Positions 25,418 to 34,670 of a DNA stretch of 64,000 bases are shown here, piece after piece. Both the position numbers and the translations under genes were made by a program. The stretch lies in NCBI GenBank assembly GCA_934141555.1, contig CAKPCK010000006.1, positions 1 through 64,000 of the forward strand, written 5' to 3'. This DNA comes from an uncultured Clostridia bacterium. Its GTDB lineage: Bacteria > Bacillota > Clostridia > TANB77 > CAG-508. Position 1 is the stretch's first letter; each line of letters starts with the position of its first letter. A model generated the notes under the pieces. The model was not told the DNA's origin. It did not search any database and saw only the letters and a program-made list of their open reading frames with translations.

Positions 25418-25551
25418 AAATGTAATTGAAAAGTAATGAAATCGTAATAGTTATTTTGCTGAATAATGTAGAGAATTGTAAAAATATGTAGAAATTGGTA
25501 TAAATAGAGAAAATTAAGTCATATGATTAATGAAAAAAATGAAATAATTCG

Positions 25552-25580
25552 TTGACTAAAATGTAAAAATATGTTAATTT
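25552..25580 (+). promoter_or_regulatory. Possible promoter of the Spo0E-like gene
   Basis: TTGACT (25552-25557), 17-nt spacer, TAATTT (25575-25580). The -35 box is good and the -10 box is weak. The preceding ~130 nt after the M16 gene hold nothing else that I can see. Confidence 0.4.
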
Positions 25581-25623
25581 ATAAGCATACAGATAAATAA
25601 TTGTAAAAAAGGAGTGATGCTGT

Positions 25624-25770
25624 ATGTTAAATGATGAAATATGTAAATTAAGAGACAAATTAAATGAGAGTATTACTATAGGTGAAGATTACAATATAAT
25701 ATACAAACTAAGTGTTGAACTTGATGAATTAATAGCAGAATATTATAGAAAATGTGTAAGTGCAAAATAA
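25624..25770 (+). CDS. Spo0E-family aspartyl-phosphate phosphatase
   Basis: A 48-residue protein, MLNDEICKLRDKLNESITIG and onward. The family motif SQELDxLI appears as SVELDELIAEYY. Spo0E-like proteins are two-helix phosphatases that remove phosphate from Spo0A~P and so delay sporulation. AAGGAG lies upstream of the ATG. It is flanked by its own promoter and a strong terminator. Its presence supports a spore-forming lineage. Confidence 0.8.
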   Translation: MLNDEICKLRDKLNESITIGEDYNIIYKLSVELDELIAEYYRKCVSAK

Positions 25771-25773
25771 ATT

Positions 25774-25814
25774 ACAAATAAAATTCTAGGTATAATTCCT
25801 AGAATTTTATTTGT
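25774..25814. terminator. Bidirectional terminator, Spo0E-like gene and convergent membrane protein
   Basis: A perfect 17-bp stem (25774-25790 with 25798-25814, loop TATAATT), AT-rich on both flanks. It lies between convergent genes. Confidence 0.85.
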
Positions 25815-25833
25815 GAAAAATTGAAAGAAAATT

Positions 25834-26619
25834 TTAAGGGTTATATAAATAAAAAGAATAATTTGGATAAAAAGTATATATATAAGAACCATTATAAATT
25901 GAAGAATTATCATCTGATAATGGTATTTCAATATAAATAGGACATCTATATTTATGACCAAGATTATTTTCGATAATGATATAAAAACTAAAACTGCATT
26001 TTAAATCATTTAAGATAATATTACAATCTTTTAAAAGTAGTCCATCATATGAAATTATATTTTTATTACTTATTGTGTAATCTGAAATTATATCTGAATT
26101 TATATAACTTATTGTGATTGGATTGGCACAATTATTGTAAAGAATAGGTTTAGAAAAATCGGCATTATCTTCTGAAGAAATGTCAAAATTTAAACTATTT
26201 TGTATTAAATTTTCTTTCGAAAATTCTGGTGTAGAAAAACTTTTTAAGTTTTTATAATATAAATTTGCATTTCCTAATTTTGGTAAAGTGTTAAATGTAA
26301 TGTTTTCTATTGACACTGATTTTAAAGTATTTTCCAAATTAAATTCATTTGAATTATTATCAATAAATATAGCAATATCTGTATATTGTATTAAATTGTG
26401 AATTGTTGTAGTGCTATTGGTATTTATTGTTGAATCAGCATTAGCACTACTGAATAATACAATTTTATTTATTGAAAAAATATTACTTTGTTCAAAATAA
26501 TTTTCGACTTTTATCTTATTTAAAAATATAGTGTAAACAAGATCACAAAGATAGATTAATAAAATAATCGAAATAATTAATATAATAAAAAATGCCAAAG
26601 GTCTTATTTTATTTTTCAT
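25834..26619 (-). CDS. Hypothetical exported or membrane-anchored protein
   Basis: A 261-residue protein with one N-terminal membrane segment (PLAFFIILIISIILLIYLCD, about 6-26) and a Ser/Asn/Ile-rich outer region, probably mostly beta-strand. No family is recognised. The start at 26619 follows GGAG; the frame extends upstream to 26688 but without an RBS. It is convergent with the Spo0E-like gene and divergent from the glucosaminidase. Nothing in the sequence reveals its role. Confidence 0.6.
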   Translation of the reverse strand: MKNKIRPLAFFIILIISIILLIYLCDLVYTIFLNKIKVENYFEQSNIFSINKIVLFSSANADSTINTNSTTTIHNLIQYTDIAIFIDNNSNEFNLENTLKSVSIENITFNTLPKLGNANLYYKNLKSFSTPEFSKENLIQNSLNFDISSEDNADFSKPILYNNCANPITISYINSDIISDYTISNKNIISYDGLLLKDCNIILNDLKCSFSFYIIIENNLGHKYRCPIYIEIPLSDDNSSIYNGSYIYTFYPNYSFYLYNP

Positions 26620-26697
26620 ATGTATCTCCTCAAATATCATAATAATATAAAATATTAAATTAAGCAATATATTATTAATAAATTCCAAAAAATTGAA

Positions 26698-26726
26698 TTG
26701 ACAAAAATTAATATAAATACTAAAAT
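26698..26726 (+). promoter_or_regulatory. Promoter of the glucosaminidase gene
   Basis: TTGACA (26698-26703), 17-nt spacer, TAAAAT (26721-26726). Confidence 0.6.
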
Positions 26727-26781
26727 TATAATAAGATTATTTATTTTTTGAAAGGGGAAAGTTATATACTAACGAAAAAAT

Positions 26782-27951
26782 ATGAATTTTAGAAAAAGAA
26801 AAATATTATTTATAATTTTTAGCGGAGTAATATTTTTAATAGCATATATAATCTGTAAATATTTTAATACTGAAGTGGTATATGCCAATTATAATGATAC
26901 AAATTATGTCAAAATTTCTAATGCGTCTCCTGTTGATATTGAAAATATAATAATGCAAAATAATAAAACAAATAAAGAAAAAATTGTAACTGAAGAGATA
27001 AACATAGAATACATAACTGAATATAAAAATAACAATAAACTTCCAAAAGGTACAATGCAGGTTATTCAAGAAGGAAGAACTGGAAAACAACAGATAACAA
27101 AAAAAATAACATTTGACGAAAATGGAACTGAACAGGTTCAAGAATTAAGTTCTATAACAATAGTAAGTCCTGCTAATAAAATTATAGAGATTGGAACATC
27201 AACATCACGTAAAGCATATAAGATTTCAAAAGGAAGCGAAGTTTTTATAACTTCAGATAGTGCTGAAATAAAAGCGGAAAATAATGAACAGAGCAGAAAA
27301 ATAACAACTTTATTTAGGAATACAAAATTAAAAGTTTTGGAAATTGATGATGAGTGGTGTAAAGTTTTAGTAAATAAACAATATGGATGGATAAAATTAG
27401 AAAATATTTCTAGTATATATGACAGTTCAACATATGAAGAAAAAACACAAAATGTAGGAACATGTGAATTTAATATGGCTTTGAATAAACCAAGTGGATT
27501 AAGTTTAGAACAATTTCAAAAAATATTGACAGATGATAAAGATAAAAATAATATTTTTCAAAATAATGCAGAATATTTTTATTATATCGAAAAAGAATAT
27601 AATATAAATGGAGTTTTTATTGCAGCAATCGGTATTCATGAAAGTGGTTGGGGAAAATCTAAAATAGCAATTAATAAAAAAAATCTTTTTGGATATAGAG
27701 CATATGATTCTAGTCCATATAGTAGTGCCAGTGAATTTGATACATATGCTGAAGGGATAGATCTTATTGCTAGAGTATTAGTTAAATATTATTTAAACCC
27801 TAAAGGAACTTCAATTTATAATGGAGAAAAAGCAATTGGAACATATTATAATGGAAATACTTTAACAGCAGTAAATCAAAAATATGCTAGTGATTCCAAC
27901 TGGGCAGAAAAAGTATATAATTATATGGAATATTTATATAAAAAAATATAA
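26782..27951 (+). CDS. Exported cell-wall hydrolase: G5, SH3b-like and glucosaminidase domains
   Basis: A 389-residue wall enzyme. It has an N-terminal membrane segment (about 8-25), a G5 domain (about 65-140; PKGTMQVIQEGRTGKQQITKK), and an SH3b-like domain (about 150-215; TKLKVLEIDDEWCKVLV, YGWIKLENI). A C-terminal glucosaminidase domain follows (about 230-389; AAIGIHESGWGKSKIA, where the Glu is the likely catalytic acid, and KNLFGYRAYDSSP). It would cleave the glycan strand of peptidoglycan on the outer face. The RBS is weak (GAAAGGGGAAAG, distant), so the exact start is uncertain. A strong terminator follows. Confidence 0.85.
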   Translation: MNFRKRKILFIIFSGVIFLIAYIICKYFNTEVVYANYNDTNYVKISNASPVDIENIIMQNNKTNKEKIVTEEINIEYITEYKNNNKLPKGTMQVIQEGRTGKQQITKKITFDENGTEQVQELSSITIVSPANKIIEIGTSTSRKAYKISKGSEVFITSDSAEIKAENNEQSRKITTLFRNTKLKVLEIDDEWCKVLVNKQYGWIKLENISSIYDSSTYEEKTQNVGTCEFNMALNKPSGLSLEQFQKILTDDKDKNNIFQNNAEYFYYIEKEYNINGVFIAAIGIHESGWGKSKIAINKKNLFGYRAYDSSPYSSASEFDTYAEGIDLIARVLVKYYLNPKGTSIYNGEKAIGTYYNGNTLTAVNQKYASDSNWAEKVYNYMEYLYKKI

Positions 27952-27983
27952 AAAATAGCAAGAAATAACTTGCTATTTTTTTT
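27951..27983 (+). terminator. Terminator after the glucosaminidase gene
   Basis: AAAAATAGCAAG (27951-27962) pairs with 27969-27980 over a 6-nt loop and is followed by eight or more T. Confidence 0.9.
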
Positions 27984-28037
27984 ATTCTAGTGTATGATAT
28001 ATAAGTAAAAATAACAAAAATTAGAAAGGATATATAT

Positions 28038-28451
28038 ATGAAGAAAGTTGCAACAATCACTGTAATGATATTAATAATATTATTAACTTTTGGATGGACA
28101 AGAGCTTTTGCTGACACAACAAATACTAATATAATAGATGAAGAGAATGAAAGTCAATTAATTAAAATAAAGGAAAATGCATCAAAATCTATAGATGATT
28201 ATAAAGAAAAGTATGGATCAGATGCATATGGAATTACTGCATATGTTTTAAATATAATTAGAATTTATAGTATTCCATTTTGCTTTTTAGGAATTGCAAT
28301 TAGTGCAATTTATCAATATGTTATAGGAATAAGAAAATTAGATACACAAGAAAAAGGCTTAATTACAATGATATCATTTATAACGATTTTAGTGATATGC
28401 CAAATTTTGCCATTAGCCTTTGCTATTGTTGTGAAATTTGGAAGGGGGTAA
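28038..28451 (+). CDS. Small exported membrane protein, pilin (VirB2/TrbC)-like layout
   Basis: A 137-residue protein with a signal peptide that would be cut after AFA (about residue 25). A polar stretch follows, then two transmembrane segments (about 72-95 and 105-130) with a short basic loop (GIRKLDTQEKG) between them. The layout is like TrbC/VirB2 pilins, but sequence alone does not prove it and no conjugation genes are nearby. AAAGGA precedes the ATG. It is followed 3 nt later by the AT-hook ATPase, so the two are co-translated. Confidence 0.65.
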   Translation: MKKVATITVMILIILLTFGWTRAFADTTNTNIIDEENESQLIKIKENASKSIDDYKEKYGSDAYGITAYVLNIIRIYSIPFCFLGIAISAIYQYVIGIRKLDTQEKGLITMISFITILVICQILPLAFAIVVKFGRG

Positions 28452-28454
28452 CAA

Positions 28455-30812
28455 ATGAAAGTTTTATTTGCAGTTAGCAATGATAAGATGTCAGAAGCAA
28501 TAGTAAAACAATATGAAAAACAATATAAAGAAATTATTTCATCTAAAAATGTTTATTATTTTAATGCAATTTTAAAAGAATTACAAAGAGATAAATCATA
28601 TGATAGAGTTGTTATAAGTGAAGACCTAGAACAATATACAAACTCAGATTATGAACAGATGGATAATTTTATATTTGGAAGATTAGATAGTATAAGTGAT
28701 GAAGCCTCAAATTTAAAAGGAGAGGATATTCCAATTATTTTAATTTGTGAAGAAAGAAGAACAAAAGGTGAAGAAATTTTAGTTAAGATATTTGGTATAG
28801 GAATATATAATGCTATAATCGGAAGTGATAGAAGCATAAATGAAGTATGTAGATTAATAAATAGACCACGTTCAAAAAAAGAGGCTAAAATATACTATAA
28901 AATAGATTCAGAAGATGTTCTTTATGAAAAAAATGTAGAAAATGATGTAAGCGAATTAGAGATTCAAAATATATTAGCACATTATAAAAAAATTGGAAAT
29001 GATGAGCAAAAAATTGTAGATAGTTTTGATAGTATAGCATCACAATATAATAATATACAATTAAAAATAATTTGCAAATTTTTGCCATTAAATGTTAGAG
29101 CTGTCTTAGAAGAAAAATCAGAAAAATATTTAAGTGTTTTTGCATATGGTTCAAGTATAACAGACAAGATGAGAGTAGATAGTAAAGAGCAAAGAAAAAT
29201 AGGAAAGTCTAGAACTTTAAAAAAATCTACTGATAATCCAAAATCTGGAACAAGTGAAATAATGTTAGGAAATTTGGAAAATAATAATTTAAAAGAACCA
29301 GTTGTTATTCCATCTGCTATTGGCTCAAATACAAAGAAAATAGTAAAAAATAATATAGAGCCAGAACCAGAAAAAGAGAATATACAAGACTTAAATTATT
29401 ATCCAACAGAAATTCAAGAAGATGAAGAAATTAATGAAGAAAATGATCATGAAATAGAAAATGATAATCAAGAAGAAATTGTTCAACCAGTAAAAAGAGG
29501 AAGAGGAAGACCAAAGAAAGTTGTTACTGAACCTGTAGAACAAGCTCCAAAAAGAAGAAGAGGACGTCCAAGAAAAAATGAAGTAGCTGATAGTAATATA
29601 TTACCTGGAGTTGAAAGTATAGACGAAAAAGAAGAAAATGTATTGCCAGGATTTGAAGATGAAGACGAAAAATATGAAAATGTATTACCAGGATTTGGAG
29701 AAGAAGATGAAGAGACTTTACCAGGACTTGAAGATGAAGAAATAGACGAAAAATATGAAAGTACTTTGCCAGGTTTTGAAGATGTAGATAAAGTAGAAGA
29801 AAGAAATTTATCAACATTTGAAAACACAAATAAAAAGGAAGAAGTAATTTCAGAAGTAAAAAATGTTAATAATAATGATGCAAACATATCTATGGGATTG
29901 AATAATATTAATACAATCCAAGAATATGAAGAATTAGATATGAATAGAATATTGTCTTCAGGACAAAAAATGGTTGCATTTGTTGGAACAAGTAAAAATG
30001 GAACATCATTTTTAGTTAATAATGTTGCAGAAATATTAGCAATGAATAATGTAAAGACAGCTATATTAGATTTAACTCAAAATAGAAATGCATATTATAT
30101 TTATACTAAAAATGAAGAAGATTTAAGAGTAAAAGCAAATGATTGTATAAAAAAATTAAAAAATGGAATTGCAAATGGAGTGGAAGTACACAAAAATTTA
30201 ACTGTTTATACATCTGCATTTGATGTTGATGAAATTGAAAATGTTGAACCAATAGTTGAAACTTTATTAAAAGAACATGACATAATATTGTTAGATTGTG
30301 ATTTTAATACACCAGATAGATATTTTAAATATTCACAAGAAATATATATTGTACAATCTATGGATATTCTTACAATCCAACCACTTACATTATTTTTAAG
30401 AAAATTAAGTGATAAAGGATATCTTGAAGAAAGCAAAATAAGAGTAGTTTTAAATAAATATATAAGAACTAAAGAATTAAATGAAGATATATTAGTTGGA
30501 GGAATATCAATATATAATGATGCAGGAATGACAGTTAGAAAAGAATTATTTAATAGAAGAACAGTAAAAAGAATTACAATACCATTTGAAGTTGAAACTT
30601 ATTTGAGATATTTAAATGGTTTAGTTATTTGTGATGTATCATTAAAAGGATATTCAAAAAAACTTTTACAAAGTCTAAAACAATTAGCAACACTTGTATA
30701 TAGTAATTCTAATTCAGGACAATCAGGAAAATATGTGCCACCATCAGCAAAAAATAGTACATTTTCACCAAGTATGAATAGTACACTTGAACAAATGAGC
30801 AAACGATATTAA
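28455..30812 (+). CDS. AT-hook protein with a C-terminal MinD/CpaE-like ATPase domain
   Basis: A 785-residue cytoplasmic protein. The N-terminus (1-150) resembles a receiver or CpaE-type regulatory domain. A long acidic linker follows with two AT-hook motifs (KRGRGRPKK and RRRGRPRK, about 345-375) and four LPGxED-type repeats (about 380-445). The C-terminus (about 500-760) is SIMIBI/MinD-like: MVAFVGTSKNGTSFLVNNVAEILA, then ILLDCDFN. The P-loop GTSKNGTS lacks the Lys of GKT, so ATPase activity is doubtful. CpaE/TadZ proteins localise pilus machinery. It may link DNA and a membrane site. The start is 3 nt after the pilin-like gene, with GGGG as RBS. Confidence 0.7.
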   Translation: MKVLFAVSNDKMSEAIVKQYEKQYKEIISSKNVYYFNAILKELQRDKSYDRVVISEDLEQYTNSDYEQMDNFIFGRLDSISDEASNLKGEDIPIILICEERRTKGEEILVKIFGIGIYNAIIGSDRSINEVCRLINRPRSKKEAKIYYKIDSEDVLYEKNVENDVSELEIQNILAHYKKIGNDEQKIVDSFDSIASQYNNIQLKIICKFLPLNVRAVLEEKSEKYLSVFAYGSSITDKMRVDSKEQRKIGKSRTLKKSTDNPKSGTSEIMLGNLENNNLKEPVVIPSAIGSNTKKIVKNNIEPEPEKENIQDLNYYPTEIQEDEEINEENDHEIENDNQEEIVQPVKRGRGRPKKVVTEPVEQAPKRRRGRPRKNEVADSNILPGVESIDEKEENVLPGFEDEDEKYENVLPGFGEEDEETLPGLEDEEIDEKYESTLPGFEDVDKVEERNLSTFENTNKKEEVISEVKNVNNNDANISMGLNNINTIQEYEELDMNRILSSGQKMVAFVGTSKNGTSFLVNNVAEILAMNNVKTAILDLTQNRNAYYIYTKNEEDLRVKANDCIKKLKNGIANGVEVHKNLTVYTSAFDVDEIENVEPIVETLLKEHDIILLDCDFNTPDRYFKYSQEIYIVQSMDILTIQPLTLFLRKLSDKGYLEESKIRVVLNKYIRTKELNEDILVGGISIYNDAGMTVRKELFNRRTVKRITIPFEVETYLRYLNGLVICDVSLKGYSKKLLQSLKQLATLVYSNSNSGQSGKYVPPSAKNSTFSPSMNSTLEQMSKRY

Positions 30813-30832
30813 TATTGGAGGGAAAATAATAA

Positions 30833-31963
30833 ATGATAATAATAATAGTAATATTAGTGGCAATTGTTATGGGATTACTTATTTATAATGTACAAATTCA
30901 TAAAAAAATACAAGAATTTAATAGTTTACAAAGACAAGCAAACAATTTGAGAGTTTTACAAGATTTTTTGAGTACAATAGGTGAAACATCATCAGTAGAT
31001 GAAAAAATACAAAAAATAAATAATATTTTAATTGAAAAATATGAAATAAAGTATTCTACAATTGTTGTATTTGATGGTGCAGAATATCAAATAAAAGCAA
31101 CAAATGTTGATAAAAAACATTGGCAAACATTAAGAACATTACAAGATGTTCCAATATTTAAAGATAGTATAGCAACTGCAACTCCTAAATATATAACAAT
31201 AAATAATGAAAATGAAAAATTACCATATCAGACAATGGAGTTTGCTAGAGCAAAATCAGCAATATTTTTCCCAATATATGAGGACAATGTTTATATTGGA
31301 TATTGGATAATTGAAAGTGGTGTTGCACATGATTTTGATAATATTGATACAACAATATTTGAAGTTGTAAAAGATAATATTGTATCAGTTTTAAAAACAG
31401 TAGTACACCAAAGAACATTAGAAGCAATTGTAAGAAAAGATTTATTTACAGGATTATATTCTGAAGAATATTTATATGGAGAAGGAAAGAAAAGTATAGA
31501 CAAATATACTACATCTGCTGTTTGTATGTTTAGAATTGCTAATATTGAAGAAATAAATGAAAGATATTCAAGAAAATTAGGAAATCAAGTTATTATAGAT
31601 GTTAGTGATTTTATAAAGAAAAATATTTCAAGTGAGTATATATTTATTAGATATATGGGACCAAAATTTGTAATTGTATTTTCAGGTGTTTCAACAGATT
31701 CAGTAATAGACTTTATTACAAATATACAGACAAATGCAGAAAAAATGCAAATTTCTCTTGTAGAAAATTTCCAAGAAGTTAATTTAGAAGAAAGTGTGAA
31801 GAAAACTGCAAAGAAAAAGGAAAAGCCTCAACAAGTTAGCCCTAAATTAAATTTTGTTGTTACTACATATTATAAAGGAACTGGAATGGAAGAAGTTCTA
31901 AAAAAGCTTGAACAATATCTTGATAGTTGTGACAAAAATGAACATAGTATAACTTCAATTTAA
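30833..31963 (+). CDS. Membrane-anchored GAF and degenerate GGDEF protein
   Basis: A 376-residue protein with an N-terminal membrane helix (MIIIIVILVAIVMGLLIYNV) and a GAF-like domain (about 45-190; IIVVFDGAEYQIKA-type strands). A C-terminal GGDEF-like fold follows (about 200-345; DLFTGLYSEEYL, VCMFRIANIEEINERYSRKLGN). The active-site loop is RYMGPKFVIVF instead of GG[D/E]EF, so diguanylate cyclase activity is unlikely. GGAGG precedes the ATG. It lies 20 nt after the AT-hook gene, in one operon that continues to ireB. Confidence 0.7.
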   Translation: MIIIIVILVAIVMGLLIYNVQIHKKIQEFNSLQRQANNLRVLQDFLSTIGETSSVDEKIQKINNILIEKYEIKYSTIVVFDGAEYQIKATNVDKKHWQTLRTLQDVPIFKDSIATATPKYITINNENEKLPYQTMEFARAKSAIFFPIYEDNVYIGYWIIESGVAHDFDNIDTTIFEVVKDNIVSVLKTVVHQRTLEAIVRKDLFTGLYSEEYLYGEGKKSIDKYTTSAVCMFRIANIEEINERYSRKLGNQVIIDVSDFIKKNISSEYIFIRYMGPKFVIVFSGVSTDSVIDFITNIQTNAEKMQISLVENFQEVNLEESVKKTAKKKEKPQQVSPKLNFVVTTYYKGTGMEEVLKKLEQYLDSCDKNEHSITSI

Positions 31964-31990
31964 AATTATTTAAAAAGGAAGGTAAAGTTA

Positions 31991-32245
31991 ATGGATTTTG
32001 ATAAAACAATGAGTTTTAATTTTGAAAAAGAAAAAAATGAAAAGGCAAAAGAAACTTTGAAAGAAGTTTATGAAGCCCTTGTTGAAAAAGGATATAATCC
32101 AATCAATCAAATTGTTGGATATATATTATCTGGAGATCCAACATATATTACTAGTCATAATAATGCTAGAAATAAAATAAGAGCTATCGAAAGAGATGAA
32201 TTACTTGAAAAAATGGTTAGAGCTTTTATTGAAGTAGATGATTAA
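31991..32245 (+). CDS. ireB: IreB-family regulatory phosphoprotein (DUF965)
   Basis: An 84-residue protein that matches the IreB family throughout: [15 protein letters not shown], then [36 protein letters not shown] and [14 protein letters not shown]. In Enterococcus, IreB is phosphorylated on an N-terminal Thr by the Ser/Thr kinase IreK and tunes cephalosporin resistance. Thr 6 in DKTM would be the equivalent site. AAGGAAGG lies upstream. It sits just before ruvX, as in many Firmicutes; alaS, its usual upstream neighbour, is not here. Confidence 0.93.
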   Translation: MDFDKTMSFNFEKEKNEKAKETLKEVYEALVEKGYNPINQIVGYILSGDPTYITSHNNARNKIRAIERDELLEKMVRAFIEVDD

Positions 32246-32275
32246 TAGAAAAACTTGGAAGGAATATAGCATTAT

Positions 32276-32713
32276 ATGAAAAGAATTTTAGGAATTGACT
32301 ATGGTGATGCGAGAACTGGAATTGCAATAACTGATGCATTAAATATAACAGCACAGGGATTAGAAACAATATATAATAAAGGTTCTGATAAAGTTATATT
32401 GAAGAGATTGGATGAAATATTTTTAAAATATGAAGTTGATACACTTGTTATAGGAAGACCTATAAATATGAATGGAACTGAGTCTGAAAGGACAGAAATA
32501 ACAGATAAATTTATTCATAAATTAAAATGTAAATATAATAATTTAAAAATAGAAACAATTGATGAAAGATTAACTACAGTAGCTGCCCATAAAACAATGA
32601 ACTTACTAGAAGTTAATAAGTATAAAAAAAGGAATATAGTAGATACTATATCTGCAGTATATATTCTAGAAACATATTTAAATAAAATAAAGATGGATAA
32701 AAGTGTTAATTAA
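32276..32713 (+). CDS. ruvX: Holliday junction resolvase-like RuvX (YqgF)
   Basis: A 145-residue RNase H-fold nuclease of the YqgF family, implicated in pre-16S rRNA 5' processing and proposed to act as a Holliday junction resolvase. The N-terminal motif RILGIDYGDARTGIA carries the first catalytic Asp. LVIGRPINMNGTESE and IETIDERLTTVAA are the other two family blocks, and DTISAVYILETYL the last. It lies 30 nt after ireB and 42 nt before the DUF1292 gene, in the common ireB-ruvX-DUF1292 order. Confidence 0.93.
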   Translation: MKRILGIDYGDARTGIAITDALNITAQGLETIYNKGSDKVILKRLDEIFLKYEVDTLVIGRPINMNGTESERTEITDKFIHKLKCKYNNLKIETIDERLTTVAAHKTMNLLEVNKYKKRNIVDTISAVYILETYLNKIKMDKSVN

Positions 32714-32755
32714 ATTTATAATATATAAAATGTTTTAGAAAGGAAGGATTAAATT

Positions 32756-33055
32756 ATGGAAAATGAAGAAATGGACAATATAATAACATTAAATGATGAG
32801 GAAGGAAAAGAAATAAAATTTGAATTTTTAGATTTAGTAGAATTAGACGATGAAGAATATGTAGTATTATTACCAGTTGCCGAAGAAGGAGAAGAAGAAG
32901 GAGGAGAAGTAGTTATACTAAAACTAGAAGATACTGATGATGATTCAGATGAAGAATCTTATGTTGGTGTTGAAAATGAAGAAATATTAAATAAAGTATT
33001 TCAAATATTTAAAGAAAAATATAAAGATGAATTTAATTTTGTAGATGAGGACTAA
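32756..33055 (+). CDS. DUF1292 family protein
   Basis: A 99-residue very acidic protein: NIITLNDEEGKEIKFEFLDL, then EYVVLLPV, an EEGEEEGGEVVIL stretch and a YVGVENEEILNKVFQIFKEK tail. It matches DUF1292 along its length. The function is unknown, but it commonly follows ruvX in Firmicutes. AAGGAAGGA lies upstream, and a terminator follows. Confidence 0.92.
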   Translation: MENEEMDNIITLNDEEGKEIKFEFLDLVELDDEEYVVLLPVAEEGEEEGGEVVILKLEDTDDDSDEESYVGVENEEILNKVFQIFKEKYKDEFNFVDED

Positions 33056-33063
33056 ACAAAAGT

Positions 33064-33106
33064 TGGTATGGAAAAACGAGGTATTTTTCTACATACCATC
33101 TTTTTA
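33064..33106 (+). terminator. Terminator after the DUF1292 gene
   Basis: GGTATG and CATACC, with an inner AAAAA/TTTTT pairing, form a long stem followed by TCTTTTT. Confidence 0.7.
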
Positions 33107-33144
33107 TTTATATAAAACATATGAAATGAAAGGAAAATCAAAGT

Positions 33145-33630
33145 ATGAGTTTTGGAACTTTATTAATAATAATGTTTATGGTAATGTTTTGGCTATTTAG
33201 AGCAATTGTTGCACTTTGTATGCAATTTTCTATTGATTTAATTGGAATTGTATCATATAATTTAACATTTGAAATAATAATATCATTTATTACTTTTATC
33301 TGTATATTATTGGTAATAAAAAGAAATCTTATTGGAGGATTAGCATATTTTTTGATATATGGGATGTATTATGGCCAACATTTATTTAGTTCAATAATTT
33401 CACTTATTAATGGTGGAACATTAACTATGGATTTGAGTGCAAATTTAGTATGTGATTTAATGGCAGTTGCATTAGCATTTTTCTGTTTATTTGATATTCT
33501 TTTAGATAAAAATAGAAAAGCAAATCCTAAAGATAAGAAAACAGATTGGTATTTTAACAATAAAAATTATGATGAAGAATTGAAAAAAAGAGATTCAAGA
33601 GAAGATAAAAATGAGTATAAATATTATTAA
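33145..33630 (+). CDS. Hypothetical four-helix membrane protein
   Basis: A 161-residue protein with about four transmembrane segments (roughly 5-25, 42-60, 65-85 and 100-120) and a charged cytoplasmic tail (NRKANPKDKKTDWYF and onward, ending KNEYKYY). No family is recognised. AAAGGAAAA lies upstream. It is bracketed by terminators, so it is probably a single-gene unit. Confidence 0.6.
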   Translation: MSFGTLLIIMFMVMFWLFRAIVALCMQFSIDLIGIVSYNLTFEIIISFITFICILLVIKRNLIGGLAYFLIYGMYYGQHLFSSIISLINGGTLTMDLSANLVCDLMAVALAFFCLFDILLDKNRKANPKDKKTDWYFNNKNYDEELKKRDSREDKNEYKYY

Positions 33631-33639
33631 TAATTAAAG

Positions 33640-33686
33640 AAAAAGAATTTTTTTTCACATATTTAGTGAGAATAATTCTTTTTTTA
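33640..33686 (+). terminator. Terminator before rbgA
   Basis: AAAAAGAATT pairs with AATTCTTTTT, with an inner CAC/GTG pairing, and T's follow. Confidence 0.65.
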
Positions 33687-33755
33687 TTTACATAAACTAT
33701 TTTCAAAAAAGAAGATATATGATATAATTTTCTAGTATTAGAAAGAAGGAAAAAA

Positions 33756-34649
33756 ATGAACGAAAATAAAACAAATATTAACTGGTTCCCAGGCCACATG
33801 GCAAAAACCAGAAGACAAATAACAGAAGATTTAAAAATGATAGATGTAGTAGTAGAGGTGCTTGATGCACGTATACCAAATTCAAGTCAAAATCCAGATA
33901 TAAGAAAAATAACAGATAATAAGAAAAAAGTAATAGTACTAAATAAATATGATTTAGCTGATAAAAATAAAACTGAACTTTGGATAGAATATTTTAATAA
34001 AAAAGGTCAGAAAGTAGTATTAGCAGATTCATTAACAGGTAAAGGAATAAATGAAACAACAAGACAAATTCAAAAAATAATGGAAGATGATATGCAGAAA
34101 ATGGCTGATAAGGGACGTATTGGAAGAAAAATAAGAGTAATGATTGTTGGAATTCCAAATGTAGGAAAATCATCATTTATAAATAGAATATCAAAGAAAA
34201 CATCAGCAGAGGTAGGAAATAAACCAGGTGTAACAAAGCAAAAACAATGGATACGAATAAATGATAAAATAGAATTATTAGATACACCAGGTGTATTATG
34301 GCCAAAATTTGAAAATGAAAAAGTTGCTATGAATTTGGCGATAACAGGAACAATAAAAGATGATATATTAGAACTAACAGAAGTTGCATATACATTAACT
34401 AAATTTATGTTAGAAAATTATAAGTTAAATTTATTACAAAGATATTCTCTAAATGAAGAACAAATAGATGAAATTTTAAATCAAGAACAAGCTGAAAATG
34501 AGAATATATATGAAATTATGCAATTAATAGGTAAAAAAAGAGGAGCAATATTAGGTGGAAGAGTTGATGATGAAAGAACATCAAAACTTATATTAGATGA
34601 TTTTAGAAGTGGGAAACTTGGAAACATTACATTAGAAATGCCATTATAA
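33756..34649 (+). CDS. rbgA: Ribosome biogenesis GTPase RbgA (YlqF)
   Basis: A 297-residue circularly permuted GTPase needed for late assembly of the 50S subunit. It starts with INWFPGHMAKTRRQ. G4 (NKYDL, about 63) comes before G1 (GIPNVGKSSFINR, about 131-143) and G3 (LLDTPGVLWP, about 173), as expected for the permuted family. The C-terminal ANTAR-like helix bundle ends IGKKRGAILGGRVDDERTS. GAAGGA lies upstream. It heads a short plus-strand cluster. Confidence 0.95.
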   Translation: MNENKTNINWFPGHMAKTRRQITEDLKMIDVVVEVLDARIPNSSQNPDIRKITDNKKKVIVLNKYDLADKNKTELWIEYFNKKGQKVVLADSLTGKGINETTRQIQKIMEDDMQKMADKGRIGRKIRVMIVGIPNVGKSSFINRISKKTSAEVGNKPGVTKQKQWIRINDKIELLDTPGVLWPKFENEKVAMNLAITGTIKDDILELTEVAYTLTKFMLENYKLNLLQRYSLNEEQIDEILNQEQAENENIYEIMQLIGKKRGAILGGRVDDERTSKLILDDFRSGKLGNITLEMPL

Positions 34650-34670
34650 TGGAGGAATATTATTAAAATA

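Noticed and set aside
28038..28451. A conjugation or type IV secretion cluster at 28 kb
   Set aside because: Only one small pilin-like protein was found; no relaxase, coupling protein or VirB4-type ATPase is nearby.
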